A stretch of DNA of 18,179 nucleotides, taken from positions 1-18,179 of the forward strand of contig CAAGFD010000013.1 of the NCBI GenBank assembly GCA_900769035.1, given 5' to 3'. The position numbers and the translations under genes were made by a program. Below are positions 1 through 8,049 of the stretch, piece after piece. Numbering within the stretch: the first letter of the stretch is position 1; each line of letters opens with the position of its first letter. The notes under the pieces were generated by a model. It did not search any database. It had not been told where the DNA came from and worked only from the letters and a program-made list of their open reading frames with translations. This DNA is from Bacteroidales bacterium. GTDB lineage: Bacteria; Bacteroidota; Bacteroidia; Bacteroidales; Paludibacteraceae.

Positions 1-395
1 ATCGTCAAGACTCTGTAAGCACTAAAGAAATAAACCGACAAGAGGCTATATATAAATTTCAAAACAATAGAAATCCATTCATTGACCATCCGGAATTAGT
101 TGAGCATATTTGGGGTGATAAAAAAAATATTGCCTGGACTACAACAATAACGACATCAACCGACAACATAGAATTAGATGATATATCACTTCACATTTTA
201 AATAAATCATTTTTTATTTCGTCTGATTATTACTCTAACCTTGAATATGTATTATATGATATTTCCGGCTGTATCATAATGACAGATAAAATAAATCCTG
301 ACAAAATAATATCATTAGAAAACTTAAATAGAGGTATTTATATTCTGGTAGTGATATCAAATAATATTACTCATTCGTATAAAATTATCTTATAA
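1..395 (+). CDS. Endonuclease I family secreted nuclease, 3' end only
   Basis: This is the C-terminal 130 codons of a gene entering from the left edge, with codons in frame from position 3 and a TAA at 393-395. The first visible residues (DSVSTKEINRQEAIYKFQ, then NRNPFIDHPEL and IWG) match the end of the nuclease domain of the next gene, about 26 of 38 positions identical by eye. That marks it as a paralogue of the EndA/Vvn-type endonuclease I family. A short linker is followed by a tail of about 80 residues with LYDISG and NRGIYILVV motifs, typical of type A T9SS sorting domains. The protein is therefore probably secreted through the outer membrane by T9SS. It lacks the lamin-tail and Fn3-like modules of its neighbour. 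The catalytic centre lies outside the window, so activity cannot be judged. The next gene starts 12 nt later, suggesting one transcript. Confidence 0.85.
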   Translation, partial: RQDSVSTKEINRQEAIYKFQNNRNPFIDHPELVEHIWGDKKNIAWTTTITTSTDNIELDDISLHILNKSFFISSDYYSNLEYVLYDISGCIIMTDKINPDKIISLENLNRGIYILVVISNNITHSYKIIL

Positions 396-407
396 CCATA
401 TCGACAT

Positions 408-3215
408 ATGAAAAAAAACATTATAACCATACTATTGTTTTGCATAACTACAAGTATATCAGCCACAATCCCTTCAGGATATTACCATGACATAGATAGT
501 TTATGCGGAGAACAATTATTATTAAAATTAAGCGAAATATGCTCCAAAGGTCAATTTCTCGATTATGGCTCTGGCATTGGTAGAACATGGTATGGTTTTT
601 ACTACACAGATAGAGATCAAGATAGTACAATCATAGACATGTACTCTAACGAAATAAGGTACCTTACAGACTATAATGCTGTTAATGATATGCACATAGA
701 ACATTCTTTTCCAAAAAGTTGGTGGGGAGGATATGAAAACTATGCTTTTAAAGATTTACATCATATTTTTCCGGCAGACGCAACTATAAATATATATAAA
801 AACAACTTACCTCTTGGCATTGTAAACAACCCTATTTACAACAATGGCAAATCAAAAATAGGAACTTCAACCTTATACAACGGAAATTGTTTTGAACCTG
901 ATGATGAATATAAAGGTGATTTTGCCAGAGCATATTTCTATGTTGCTACCATATACCACAACATGTACAAACAATGGAATTCTCCTATGTTAGACAATAA
1001 TAGTTACCCTATGTGGAATGATTGGGCTATTAATTTATTACTATCTTGGCACAACTCTGACCCGGTAAGTGAAAAGGAAATTAAACGTCAAGAAGCTGTT
1101 TACAATATTCAACATAACAGAAACCCTTTTATTGATATACCGGAACTTATTGATTATATATGGGGAAATAAATCAAACAATCCTTATCGCTTAGATAATG
1201 ACACTTGTGCATATATCTATTCTCCTACAATGTGGGATATTGTAGACATGGGGACCAATCATATCAATACTACAATATCAGACACTTTATCAATTAAATG
1301 GAATAATTTAAAAGAAGACATTCAATTGATTTTCAAAAACAACTCATCTGAATTTTCTTTATCAACAAATACTATTACAACAAGAGGTCAAAATCAAAGT
1401 AATCTCATTATTTCAGCAACGTCTACCGTTCCAAAATTTATATCTGATAGTCTACTAATCATTTCTCCGGAGATAGATACACTATCGATTCCGATAACAA
1501 TAAATTTTATTGATTGTTTTATAATTACAGATTGCGAAATAATTACTCCTCGCAGTTTTAAAGCATCTTGGATACAAAATCCAAATACAACTTCATATAC
1601 AATAAAATTATACAACGGCTATAAGAGCAACACATCAAACATATTCTTTTGCAGCTATGTAGAAGGAAGTAGTTACAACAAAGCAATAGCATTATTCAAT
1701 GGTACTGGACATGCAATTTCTTTAGATTCATATTCAATAAAAAAACAAAATAATGGCTTAGGTAGTATGAAAAACAAATTACAACTATCAGGAACGTTAG
1801 AAAATAATAGTTGTTATGTAATTTGTAATAGTAACGCATCAGACTCTTTATTAAACATAGCTGATTTAGTATTAGACTATTCATCTGAAAATAATATTAC
1901 TAATTTCAATGGGAATGATGCCCTCGGTCTTTTCTATCATGACATACTTATTGATGTTATAGGCCTTATTGATGACTACACTATGTGGGGTGAAAACATA
2001 ACCCTAATAAGGAAACCAGAAATACTATCTCCGAACAAAGAATTTAACATACAAGAATGGAAGGTATATCCTCAAGATTATGTAAATATTGACAATCATA
2101 ATATTACTACTTCTTCTGAACAAGAAATAGCAACTATTAGTACGACAAATAATTATTACACTTTTGACAATCTTCTACCACAACACACATATACTATAGT
2201 AGTTCAAGACAGTAATAAAACAACAGAGAACGCTTATTCAATTAAAACACCGGAGATTGATTTAATCGAGGCTTACCCGGCTTCAAATATCAGTTACAAT
2301 TCATTTAAAGCAAATTGGGATAAATCATTATACTATGATAAATACCAAGTTAATCTAATAGATATCATTGGTGAAGGGATAACCAAAATCGTAGTAGATT
2401 TCGATTCCATAAATTCCAACGGCAAACCTTTACCTACAAATTGGACCGGAACAGCATCAGGAAATTATACAACGGCAAGTTCTTCCGGAAAAAGTCCTAA
2501 TGCATTAGCTTTAAAAAATGACATGGAATACATTCAAACACCTATGCATACAATCCCGATTAATAATTTTCAATTTACATATAAATATCCAAGCAATGCC
2601 ACTGGTTCTTATTTTTTAGTAATTTCTATAGATAGTACGAATGCATTCAACATTATAGACTCAGTATCATATTCAAATTCTCAAAAAAACACCTTAACAT
2701 ATGAAGGTTCTGAATTACTAAATGCTCATTCTATCAAAATAGAATACCACAAAGTAAAAGGGAATTTATCGATAGATGATATCGAATATGAATACGGAAC
2801 ATCAGATACTATCTTGCTCGACTCTGTTATAACCTCTAATAATTATAGTTCATTTTACTCTCTATTAGATAGCACTATATACAACTATCAAGTAAAGGGC
2901 ATAATCAACGCACACAACGAAACGTATATTTCCACACCTTCAAATATTATAGAAGTTACGACTCTCAGTAGAGCAACAACATTAAACTCTACATTAAAAG
3001 CCGATGATATTATTATATACACTACATCAAATAATATTTCATTAGAAAACTTACCTGAATCATGCTTTATTTTTGTATACGACATCAACGGAAAACTACT
3101 CCATTCAAAAAACAGCCCAAAGACTAAATATAGCATTTCACTACCTACAAACCAGCTGTACTTAATACAAGTTATAACTCATACTAATTCTAAAACATTT
3201 AAAATATTATTATAA
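408..3215 (+). CDS. Large multidomain endonuclease I with T9SS sorting tail
   Basis: This is a predicted secreted nuclease that cuts DNA, and possibly RNA, outside the cell. Residues 1-19 form a signal peptide. The endonuclease I domain spans about 25-255. It shows the beta-beta-alpha-metal signature HIEHSFPKS (E98-H99, the expected metal ligand and general base), DLHHIFPAD (116-124) and N128, and ends in NRNPFIDIPEL/IWG. An Fn3-like stretch follows (about 372-400). A lamin-tail domain (about 411-540) carries the typical YVEGSSYNKAIALFN pattern. A second Fn3-like segment (about 618-650) and a jelly-roll-like module (about 660-795) come next. The final 80 residues form a T9SS type A sorting domain (VYDINGKLL). 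At 935 aa it is much longer than simple EndA proteins, because of these added modules. The ATG at 408 is preferred because the signal peptide begins there. It belongs to the same + strand block as the upstream paralogue and nspC. The catalytic motif is intact. Substrate preference is unknown. Confidence 0.9.
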   Translation: MKKNIITILLFCITTSISATIPSGYYHDIDSLCGEQLLLKLSEICSKGQFLDYGSGIGRTWYGFYYTDRDQDSTIIDMYSNEIRYLTDYNAVNDMHIEHSFPKSWWGGYENYAFKDLHHIFPADATINIYKNNLPLGIVNNPIYNNGKSKIGTSTLYNGNCFEPDDEYKGDFARAYFYVATIYHNMYKQWNSPMLDNNSYPMWNDWAINLLLSWHNSDPVSEKEIKRQEAVYNIQHNRNPFIDIPELIDYIWGNKSNNPYRLDNDTCAYIYSPTMWDIVDMGTNHINTTISDTLSIKWNNLKEDIQLIFKNNSSEFSLSTNTITTRGQNQSNLIISATSTVPKFISDSLLIISPEIDTLSIPITINFIDCFIITDCEIITPRSFKASWIQNPNTTSYTIKLYNGYKSNTSNIFFCSYVEGSSYNKAIALFNGTGHAISLDSYSIKKQNNGLGSMKNKLQLSGTLENNSCYVICNSNASDSLLNIADLVLDYSSENNITNFNGNDALGLFYHDILIDVIGLIDDYTMWGENITLIRKPEILSPNKEFNIQEWKVYPQDYVNIDNHNITTSSEQEIATISTTNNYYTFDNLLPQHTYTIVVQDSNKTTENAYSIKTPEIDLIEAYPASNISYNSFKANWDKSLYYDKYQVNLIDIIGEGITKIVVDFDSINSNGKPLPTNWTGTASGNYTTASSSGKSPNALALKNDMEYIQTPMHTIPINNFQFTYKYPSNATGSYFLVISIDSTNAFNIIDSVSYSNSQKNTLTYEGSELLNAHSIKIEYHKVKGNLSIDDIEYEYGTSDTILLDSVITSNNYSSFYSLLDSTIYNYQVKGIINAHNETYISTPSNIIEVTTLSRATTLNSTLKADDIIIYTTSNNISLENLPESCFIFVYDINGKLLHSKNSPKTKYSISLPTNQLYLIQVITHTNSKTFKILL

Positions 3216-3216
3216 A

Positions 3217-4386
3217 ATGAACTCATTTACATCCTTTGATTATTCAACTTCTGCTATACCATCTCCTTGTTACGTTGTTGAAGAAAGTTTATTACGAAAT
3301 AATTTAGAATTAATAAGTCATGTATCCAAAGCATCAGGTGCAGAAATAATAATGGCATTTAAAGCATTTGCTATGTGGAAATTATTTGATATTACAAGAG
3401 AATACATACCAAATTCAACAGCGAGTTCATTATACGAAGCCAAGTTAGCATACAATGAATTACATTCAAAAACACACACTTTCGCACCGGTATATAAAGA
3501 ATCTGAAATTGAAGAAATATTAGACTATAGTTCTCATATCACATTCAATTCCATCAACCAGTACAACAAATACAAAGACCTAGCACATTCAAAAGGTGTT
3601 CAATGTGGATTACGTATTAATCCTGAATATTCTGATGTACCAACAGAGATATACAATCCATGTGCCCCGGGTTCTAGATTTGGCATTATATCATCTGAAT
3701 TACCCAAACATTTGCCAGATGGTATTACAGGATTACATTTTCATACCTTATGCGAATCTAATTCTTATAATTTAGAAAACACATTAAAAATAGTTGAAGA
3801 AAAGTTCGGTAGCCAACTCGACCAAATTACATGGCTAAATATGGGAGGAGGACATTTGATGACTAAAAAAGGATACGACATAAACCATCTTATTAAATTA
3901 TTACAAAACTTTAAGAAAAAGCATCCCAATTTACATATTATATTAGAACCTGGCTCTGCTCATGCATGGAGAACCGGTGTATTGGTCACTACAGTACAAG
4001 ATATTGTAGTAAATCATGGGATAAGGACAGCAATAATAGATGCATCATTTGCATGTCATATGCCCGATTGCTTGGAAATGCCTTATCAACCGAATATTAT
4101 AGGGGCTAAAACTGAGATTGATGAAAATGAAAAAAACAACTATATCCCCTATCGTATAGGAGGAAATAGTTGTTTAAGCGGAGATTTTGTCGGAACATGG
4201 TACTTCAAAAAAGAAATTCACCCTGACGACAGAATAATATTTGAAGATATGAACCATTACACAAATGTCAAAACCAACATGTTTAATGGTATTACTCATC
4301 CAAGTATAGCATTAAGGACTACAAAAGGAGAGATTAAGGTATTAAAAGAATATACGTACGAAGATTATAAAAATAGGATGTGTTAG
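3217..4386 (+). CDS. nspC: Carboxynorspermidine decarboxylase
   Basis: This is a PLP-dependent decarboxylase of the alanine-racemase fold (fold type III). It converts carboxyspermidine or carboxynorspermidine to spermidine or norspermidine, the last step of the polyamine route used by many Bacteroidetes. It acts in the cytoplasm. Visible family motifs are the PLP lysine in MAFKAFAMWK (K49), GLHFHTLCES (171-180), the glycine loop GGGH (209-212), EPGSAHAWRTG (243-253) and the active-site C318 in GGNSCLSGD. The second-site tyrosine is in HYTNVKTNMFNG (Y347). The length of 389 aa is close to the family norm and the gene looks complete. Only 1 nt separates it from the endonuclease stop, so it is probably cotranscribed and perhaps translationally coupled. 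The partner carboxynorspermidine synthase/dehydrogenase gene is not in this window. The gene converges with ftsE, with a 10-nt gap and no visible terminator. Confidence 0.93.
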   Translation: MNSFTSFDYSTSAIPSPCYVVEESLLRNNLELISHVSKASGAEIIMAFKAFAMWKLFDITREYIPNSTASSLYEAKLAYNELHSKTHTFAPVYKESEIEEILDYSSHITFNSINQYNKYKDLAHSKGVQCGLRINPEYSDVPTEIYNPCAPGSRFGIISSELPKHLPDGITGLHFHTLCESNSYNLENTLKIVEEKFGSQLDQITWLNMGGGHLMTKKGYDINHLIKLLQNFKKKHPNLHIILEPGSAHAWRTGVLVTTVQDIVVNHGIRTAIIDASFACHMPDCLEMPYQPNIIGAKTEIDENEKNNYIPYRIGGNSCLSGDFVGTWYFKKEIHPDDRIIFEDMNHYTNVKTNMFNGITHPSIALRTTKGEIKVLKEYTYEDYKNRMC

Positions 4387-4396
4387 AATAATCTCA

Positions 4397-5062
4397 CTAT
4401 CGAAGAAGTAATTGACCATTCTCACAAATATATTTGACACCGGGATAAGTATCGACAAATTGCATATTGTGGGTAGCCATAACAACTGCAGTACCACTAG
4501 TGGCAATAGCTTGCAATAAATCCATTAGTTCAGCACCTGTAATAGGGTCGAGATTTCCGGTAGGCTCATCAGCAATAATCAATTCAGGAGAATTCAACAA
4601 AGCCCTGGCAATAACCACCCTTTGTTGTTCTCCACCTGATAATTGATGAGGCCATTTATATCCTTTTTTAGCCATTCCAACCGTAGACAAAACAAAATCT
4701 ATTTGCTCTTCTATTTGTCTTTTGTTTTTCCAACCGGTAGCTTTTAATACAAAAGCCAAATTATCATGTACACTTCTATCATTAAGAAGTTGGAAATCTT
4801 GAAAAACAATTCCAATCTTTCTTCTTAGATAAGGAATATCTTTCCTTTTTAAGTGTAATAAATCGTAATCGAATATTCGGGCTTCACCAACCTTTATAGG
4901 AATTTCAGCATATATCGTCTTCAATAAAGAGCTTTTACCCGAGCCCACTTTACCACAAAGAAATACGAATTGATTCTGTTCTAAAGAAAAATTCACATCT
5001 TTCAGAACGGTAATCTCTTCTTGACAGATATCTACGCCTTTATAATCTAATATTATAGCCAT
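4397..5062 (-). CDS. ftsE: FtsE-like ABC transporter ATPase
   Basis: This is the cytoplasmic ATPase of an FtsEX-type complex, which with the membrane protein FtsX controls cell-wall hydrolysis at division. The 221-aa length fits FtsE and LolD. Motifs present are Walker A GKVGSGKS (37-44), the Q-loop glutamine Q88 in VFQDFQLL, the ABC signature LSGGEQQR (141-148), Walker B plus D-loop LIIADEPTGNLD (161-172) and the H-loop ATHN (H198). It is the last gene of the bamD-led minus-strand operon, 5 nt after the cyclophilin. No ftsX or other permease gene is adjacent. From memory, Bacteroidetes often keep ftsX elsewhere. The assignment to FtsE over LolD or MacB rests on the compact size and overall motif pattern, so FtsE is likely but the exact subfamily is not proven. 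Confidence 0.8.
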   Translation of the reverse strand: MAIILDYKGVDICQEEITVLKDVNFSLEQNQFVFLCGKVGSGKSSLLKTIYAEIPIKVGEARIFDYDLLHLKRKDIPYLRRKIGIVFQDFQLLNDRSVHDNLAFVLKATGWKNKRQIEEQIDFVLSTVGMAKKGYKWPHQLSGGEQQRVVIARALLNSPELIIADEPTGNLDPITGAELMDLLQAIATSGTAVVMATHNMQFVDTYPGVKYICENGQLLLR

Positions 5063-5067
5063 ACCAA

Positions 5068-5769
5068 TTAACGTTTTACAATTTTCATCTTAATAATTTT
5101 CACTTCTTCAACAGGCTGATCTCGTTCATCTGTTGGAATACTACAAATTTTCTCCAACACATCAAATCCCTCCACTAATTCGCCAAACACAGTATATTGA
5201 CCATCTAAATGTGGAGTACCTCCTAATGTTTTATACACTAATCTTTGTTCATCAGAGTATTTAAACACAGAGCCTGTATTCAATATTTGAGTTAATCTAT
5301 ATTCAAAATCATCTAATTCTTGATCAGAAAAAATTTTACCTTGTACTATATAAAACTGACAAGCACTAGATTCTCTATTAGGATTGACTTGATCCGGTCG
5401 ACGAGCAGCAGCTAAAGCTCCCTTTTTATGATAATATTTAGGAAATATTATTTCTGCTTTTATAGTATATCCCAAATCACCACTTCCTAAATGTAATTGT
5501 GGATCACCAATTTTTGAATATGGATCTCCTGCTTGCATCATAAAATCTTTTATTACTCTATGAAATAATACACCTTCATAGAAGCCATTTTCCACCAATT
5601 TTAAAAAATTATCCCTATGCAAAGGTACATCATCATACAAAGCTATCTTTAAGTTACCATGAGTAGTTTCCATCTTAACATAAGTAACCTTAGTAGAATC
5701 TTGAGCCGATATTAATACACTAATAAAGGTCAAAAGAAAAATGATACAAATTTTCTTCATACTCAACAT
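5068..5769 (-). CDS. Cyclophilin-type peptidyl-prolyl isomerase, secreted
   Basis: The protein catalyses cis-trans isomerisation of proline bonds, probably in the periplasm, where it would help outer-membrane and exported proteins fold. A signal peptide (KKICIIFLLTFISVLISA) ends near residue 22. The cyclophilin core shows FHRVIKDFMMQAGDP (69-83) with the catalytic arginine R71. It also has LGYTIKAEI (99-107), KKGALAAARR, SSACQFYIV (134-142) and LDGQYTVFGELVEGFDV (188-204). An insert of about 45 residues between FYIVQGK and HLDG enlarges the domain relative to E. coli PpiB. I recall similar inserts in Bacteroidetes homologues. Translation may start at 5769 or three codons later at 5760 (MKKIC...). 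The second is the more natural signal-peptide start, but the sequence does not decide. It lies 26 nt after the GH20 gene and 5 nt before ftsE in the same operon. Confidence 0.9.
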   Translation of the reverse strand: MLSMKKICIIFLLTFISVLISAQDSTKVTYVKMETTHGNLKIALYDDVPLHRDNFLKLVENGFYEGVLFHRVIKDFMMQAGDPYSKIGDPQLHLGSGDLGYTIKAEIIFPKYYHKKGALAAARRPDQVNPNRESSACQFYIVQGKIFSDQELDDFEYRLTQILNTGSVFKYSDEQRLVYKTLGGTPHLDGQYTVFGELVEGFDVLEKICSIPTDERDQPVEEVKIIKMKIVKR

Positions 5770-5795
5770 ATTAAATGATACAACAATTTAATTCA

Positions 5796-8045
5796 TTATC
5801 TAAAAAATTTATTAGATGGAAAAATTTTATAATTCTCCTCTCCATAATATTTATAATATAAAATAGGACTTCTCCATAATGCGGGGAAACCATAATTTAT
5901 ACAGTTATTATATATCAATTTTATTGGATACAATCCGGCAGACAAATTCATCACCGCAACCTTTGTCAAACCTCTTTTAACGGATTTAGTATTATCAATA
6001 ATTTTTATTCCGTCTATCCATACTTGTTCTAAATTTGATGAAAAAACATATCTTGTAGTAGAGTCAACCATAATATAACCTTGATAAACGTCAACCCATG
6101 GGTTCTCATATGTGTCACTCTTCTCAATATACATAGAATCAACCAATAATGGATAATCCGACGTCATCGTATCTAATAATGAAATATCGTCAATAGATCC
6201 ATAAAATCTACTTTTATATAAACCATTATAATTATCATGATATTGTCTTGGATAATGATTCCTTTTTACATAATTCACCAAAATCGGATTTGAACATTTT
6301 CCATTAGGGGCTATTGCATAAGCTTCTAAATAACAAGTATTAGTAATTTCGAATGGACTATTATACTCATACACCTTACTATTACTAAACTTGTCATGAT
6401 CAATTACATAATATATAGGCCAATTCAATTCATTAAATAGGCTAACAATTTCTACACTATCAAATTCAATATACTGTGCAATAGGACCATAAGGTTTAGA
6501 AACATAAGGCTTTATACCACCAATCATTAAACGGACGTACGCACTATCAACTCTCTTTAAGAAATAATTCCAATCATTATCAGAAACAGACCAAGCCTTT
6601 TCTGCCAACGCAAGCAAACGTGGATAAATCATTCTTTCTCTATCTGCATTAGAAAACAAGCATTCCGACCAAACATTAGCTTGAATTCCCCAAATATTAT
6701 TTAGTTGAGTTTGAGATAAAGTCTTTGGAGTAACCTGCCAATCATAAATTTCCTTTAGAGAAGTAAAATCTGTTTGTGCAGGCAATTCCCACTTATTATC
6801 AGACTGATAATGATCAAAATAACAATAATTCCAAGGAGTAAATAAAACCCTATGCGTATTGGATATTTTAGAAAGAGATTTCTCATCACGCCAAATCATG
6901 ATAGTAGCATCATCAGAGATTCCATTTTCGAAAGATTCATCCCAACAAATCATTCTCTTTCCAATATTTTTTAATATAGAATCTACCCGATTTAAGAAAT
7001 ATACATACAACCCCGTTTCATTGTTCAAGTTATTATCAGTGATAACCTGTTGACATTTAGAGCAAGAATGCCATACAGTTGTTGGACATTCATCTCCACC
7101 TATATGAATATATTCTGAAGGGAAAATTTGAGCTACTTCCAATAATATATTTTGAATAAAATCAAAAACAGTATCGTTTCCAACACATAAAAGATTTTCA
7201 TCCACCCCCCAAAGATTACGAACTTTATAATTTTCTCCTATACAACCCAATTCCGGATATGCAGCCAATAAAGCCATGGCATGACCGGGCATTTCTATCT
7301 CAGGGATAATGGTCACACAATATTTAGCTGCAAAAGCGACTAAATCTTTCAATTCTTCTTGTGTATAGTATCCTGAATGCGAAGAACCATCAGCTTCTTG
7401 TCGAACAGATCCGATTTCAACTAATTTTGGATATTTCTTTATTTCAATAGTCCACAATTGGTCATCAGTCAAATGCAAATGAAGTACATTCAACTTATAT
7501 TTCGACATCCAAACTATTTGTTTTTTTATGGAATCTATAGGGAGGAAATGTCTGCATGGGTCACAATGCAACCCTCTATATGAAAATTTAGGAGCATCTT
7601 CTATTACTGCACACGGAACACTCCATTGTCTTTTCACAATTGAATTTGATTCTATTTCGGAGGGTAATAATTGTAATAAAGTTTGTAATCCGTAATAAAC
7701 ACCGGCTGGAGATCCACCATATATATCTATAGAATAAGGAGAAATATTAAGATAATACCCTTCCCTATTTTTTATTGATTTATCTAAACGCAACGTTATT
7801 GCATTACCTCCCCTCTTTTTAAAAGGAAAATTGTATCCTGTACTGGAACGAAGAGTATTAGCAACAGTTTCAGCCACATCATACAACTCTTTATTTTTTA
7901 CGACTATAGCAGTATTTTCGTCAAATTCAAAACGTATATAAGGATTTATATCATATTCTATAGGATGAGGAATTACGTTAATAGAGTAACTCCAAAATGC
8001 TATAGACAAAAATATAGTAGTAAAAATATAGCGGAAACTTCTCAT
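5796..8045 (-). CDS. GH20 beta-N-acetylhexosaminidase, exported
   Basis: This enzyme removes terminal beta-linked GlcNAc or GalNAc from glycans by substrate-assisted catalysis. A signal peptide covers about residues 1-22. The GH20 N-terminal domain (about 25-150) precedes the TIM barrel (about 153-490). Family motifs in the barrel are LHLHLTDDQLWTIEI (188-202), EIEMPGHAMALLAAYPELGC (249-268) and the catalytic pair D318-E319 in HIGGDEC. A WDE motif (368-370) and the tryptophans W452 and W459 of the substrate pocket region follow. After the barrel come a chitobiase-type C-terminal beta domain (about 545-594) and a PA14-like beta module (about 630-735) containing QVWIDGIKII. The length of 749 aa fits the multidomain Bacteroidetes form. 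Cysteine pairs (C161/C164, C328/C331) could form disulfides in the periplasm. No lipobox is seen. It lies 4 nt after the acyltransferase gene and is clearly cotranscribed. No SusC/SusD pair adjoins it, so this is not a typical polysaccharide-utilisation locus. Substrates could be host glycans or peptidoglycan fragments. Confidence 0.93.
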   Translation of the reverse strand: MRSFRYIFTTIFLSIAFWSYSINVIPHPIEYDINPYIRFEFDENTAIVVKNKELYDVAETVANTLRSSTGYNFPFKKRGGNAITLRLDKSIKNREGYYLNISPYSIDIYGGSPAGVYYGLQTLLQLLPSEIESNSIVKRQWSVPCAVIEDAPKFSYRGLHCDPCRHFLPIDSIKKQIVWMSKYKLNVLHLHLTDDQLWTIEIKKYPKLVEIGSVRQEADGSSHSGYYTQEELKDLVAFAAKYCVTIIPEIEMPGHAMALLAAYPELGCIGENYKVRNLWGVDENLLCVGNDTVFDFIQNILLEVAQIFPSEYIHIGGDECPTTVWHSCSKCQQVITDNNLNNETGLYVYFLNRVDSILKNIGKRMICWDESFENGISDDATIMIWRDEKSLSKISNTHRVLFTPWNYCYFDHYQSDNKWELPAQTDFTSLKEIYDWQVTPKTLSQTQLNNIWGIQANVWSECLFSNADRERMIYPRLLALAEKAWSVSDNDWNYFLKRVDSAYVRLMIGGIKPYVSKPYGPIAQYIEFDSVEIVSLFNELNWPIYYVIDHDKFSNSKVYEYNSPFEITNTCYLEAYAIAPNGKCSNPILVNYVKRNHYPRQYHDNYNGLYKSRFYGSIDDISLLDTMTSDYPLLVDSMYIEKSDTYENPWVDVYQGYIMVDSTTRYVFSSNLEQVWIDGIKIIDNTKSVKRGLTKVAVMNLSAGLYPIKLIYNNCINYGFPALWRSPILYYKYYGEENYKIFPSNKFFR

Positions 8046-8049
8046 AATA

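Noticed and set aside
380..420. The two endonuclease reading frames could be one gene split by a frameshift or stop.
   Set aside because: The upstream frame ends in a complete T9SS tail, and the downstream frame begins with its own ATG and signal peptide. Both contain the same end-of-domain motif, so they are two genes.
6859..7053. 64-codon + strand frame inside the GH20 gene.
   Set aside because: It is antisense to the strongly conserved GH20 catalytic barrel, has no family features and no promoter.
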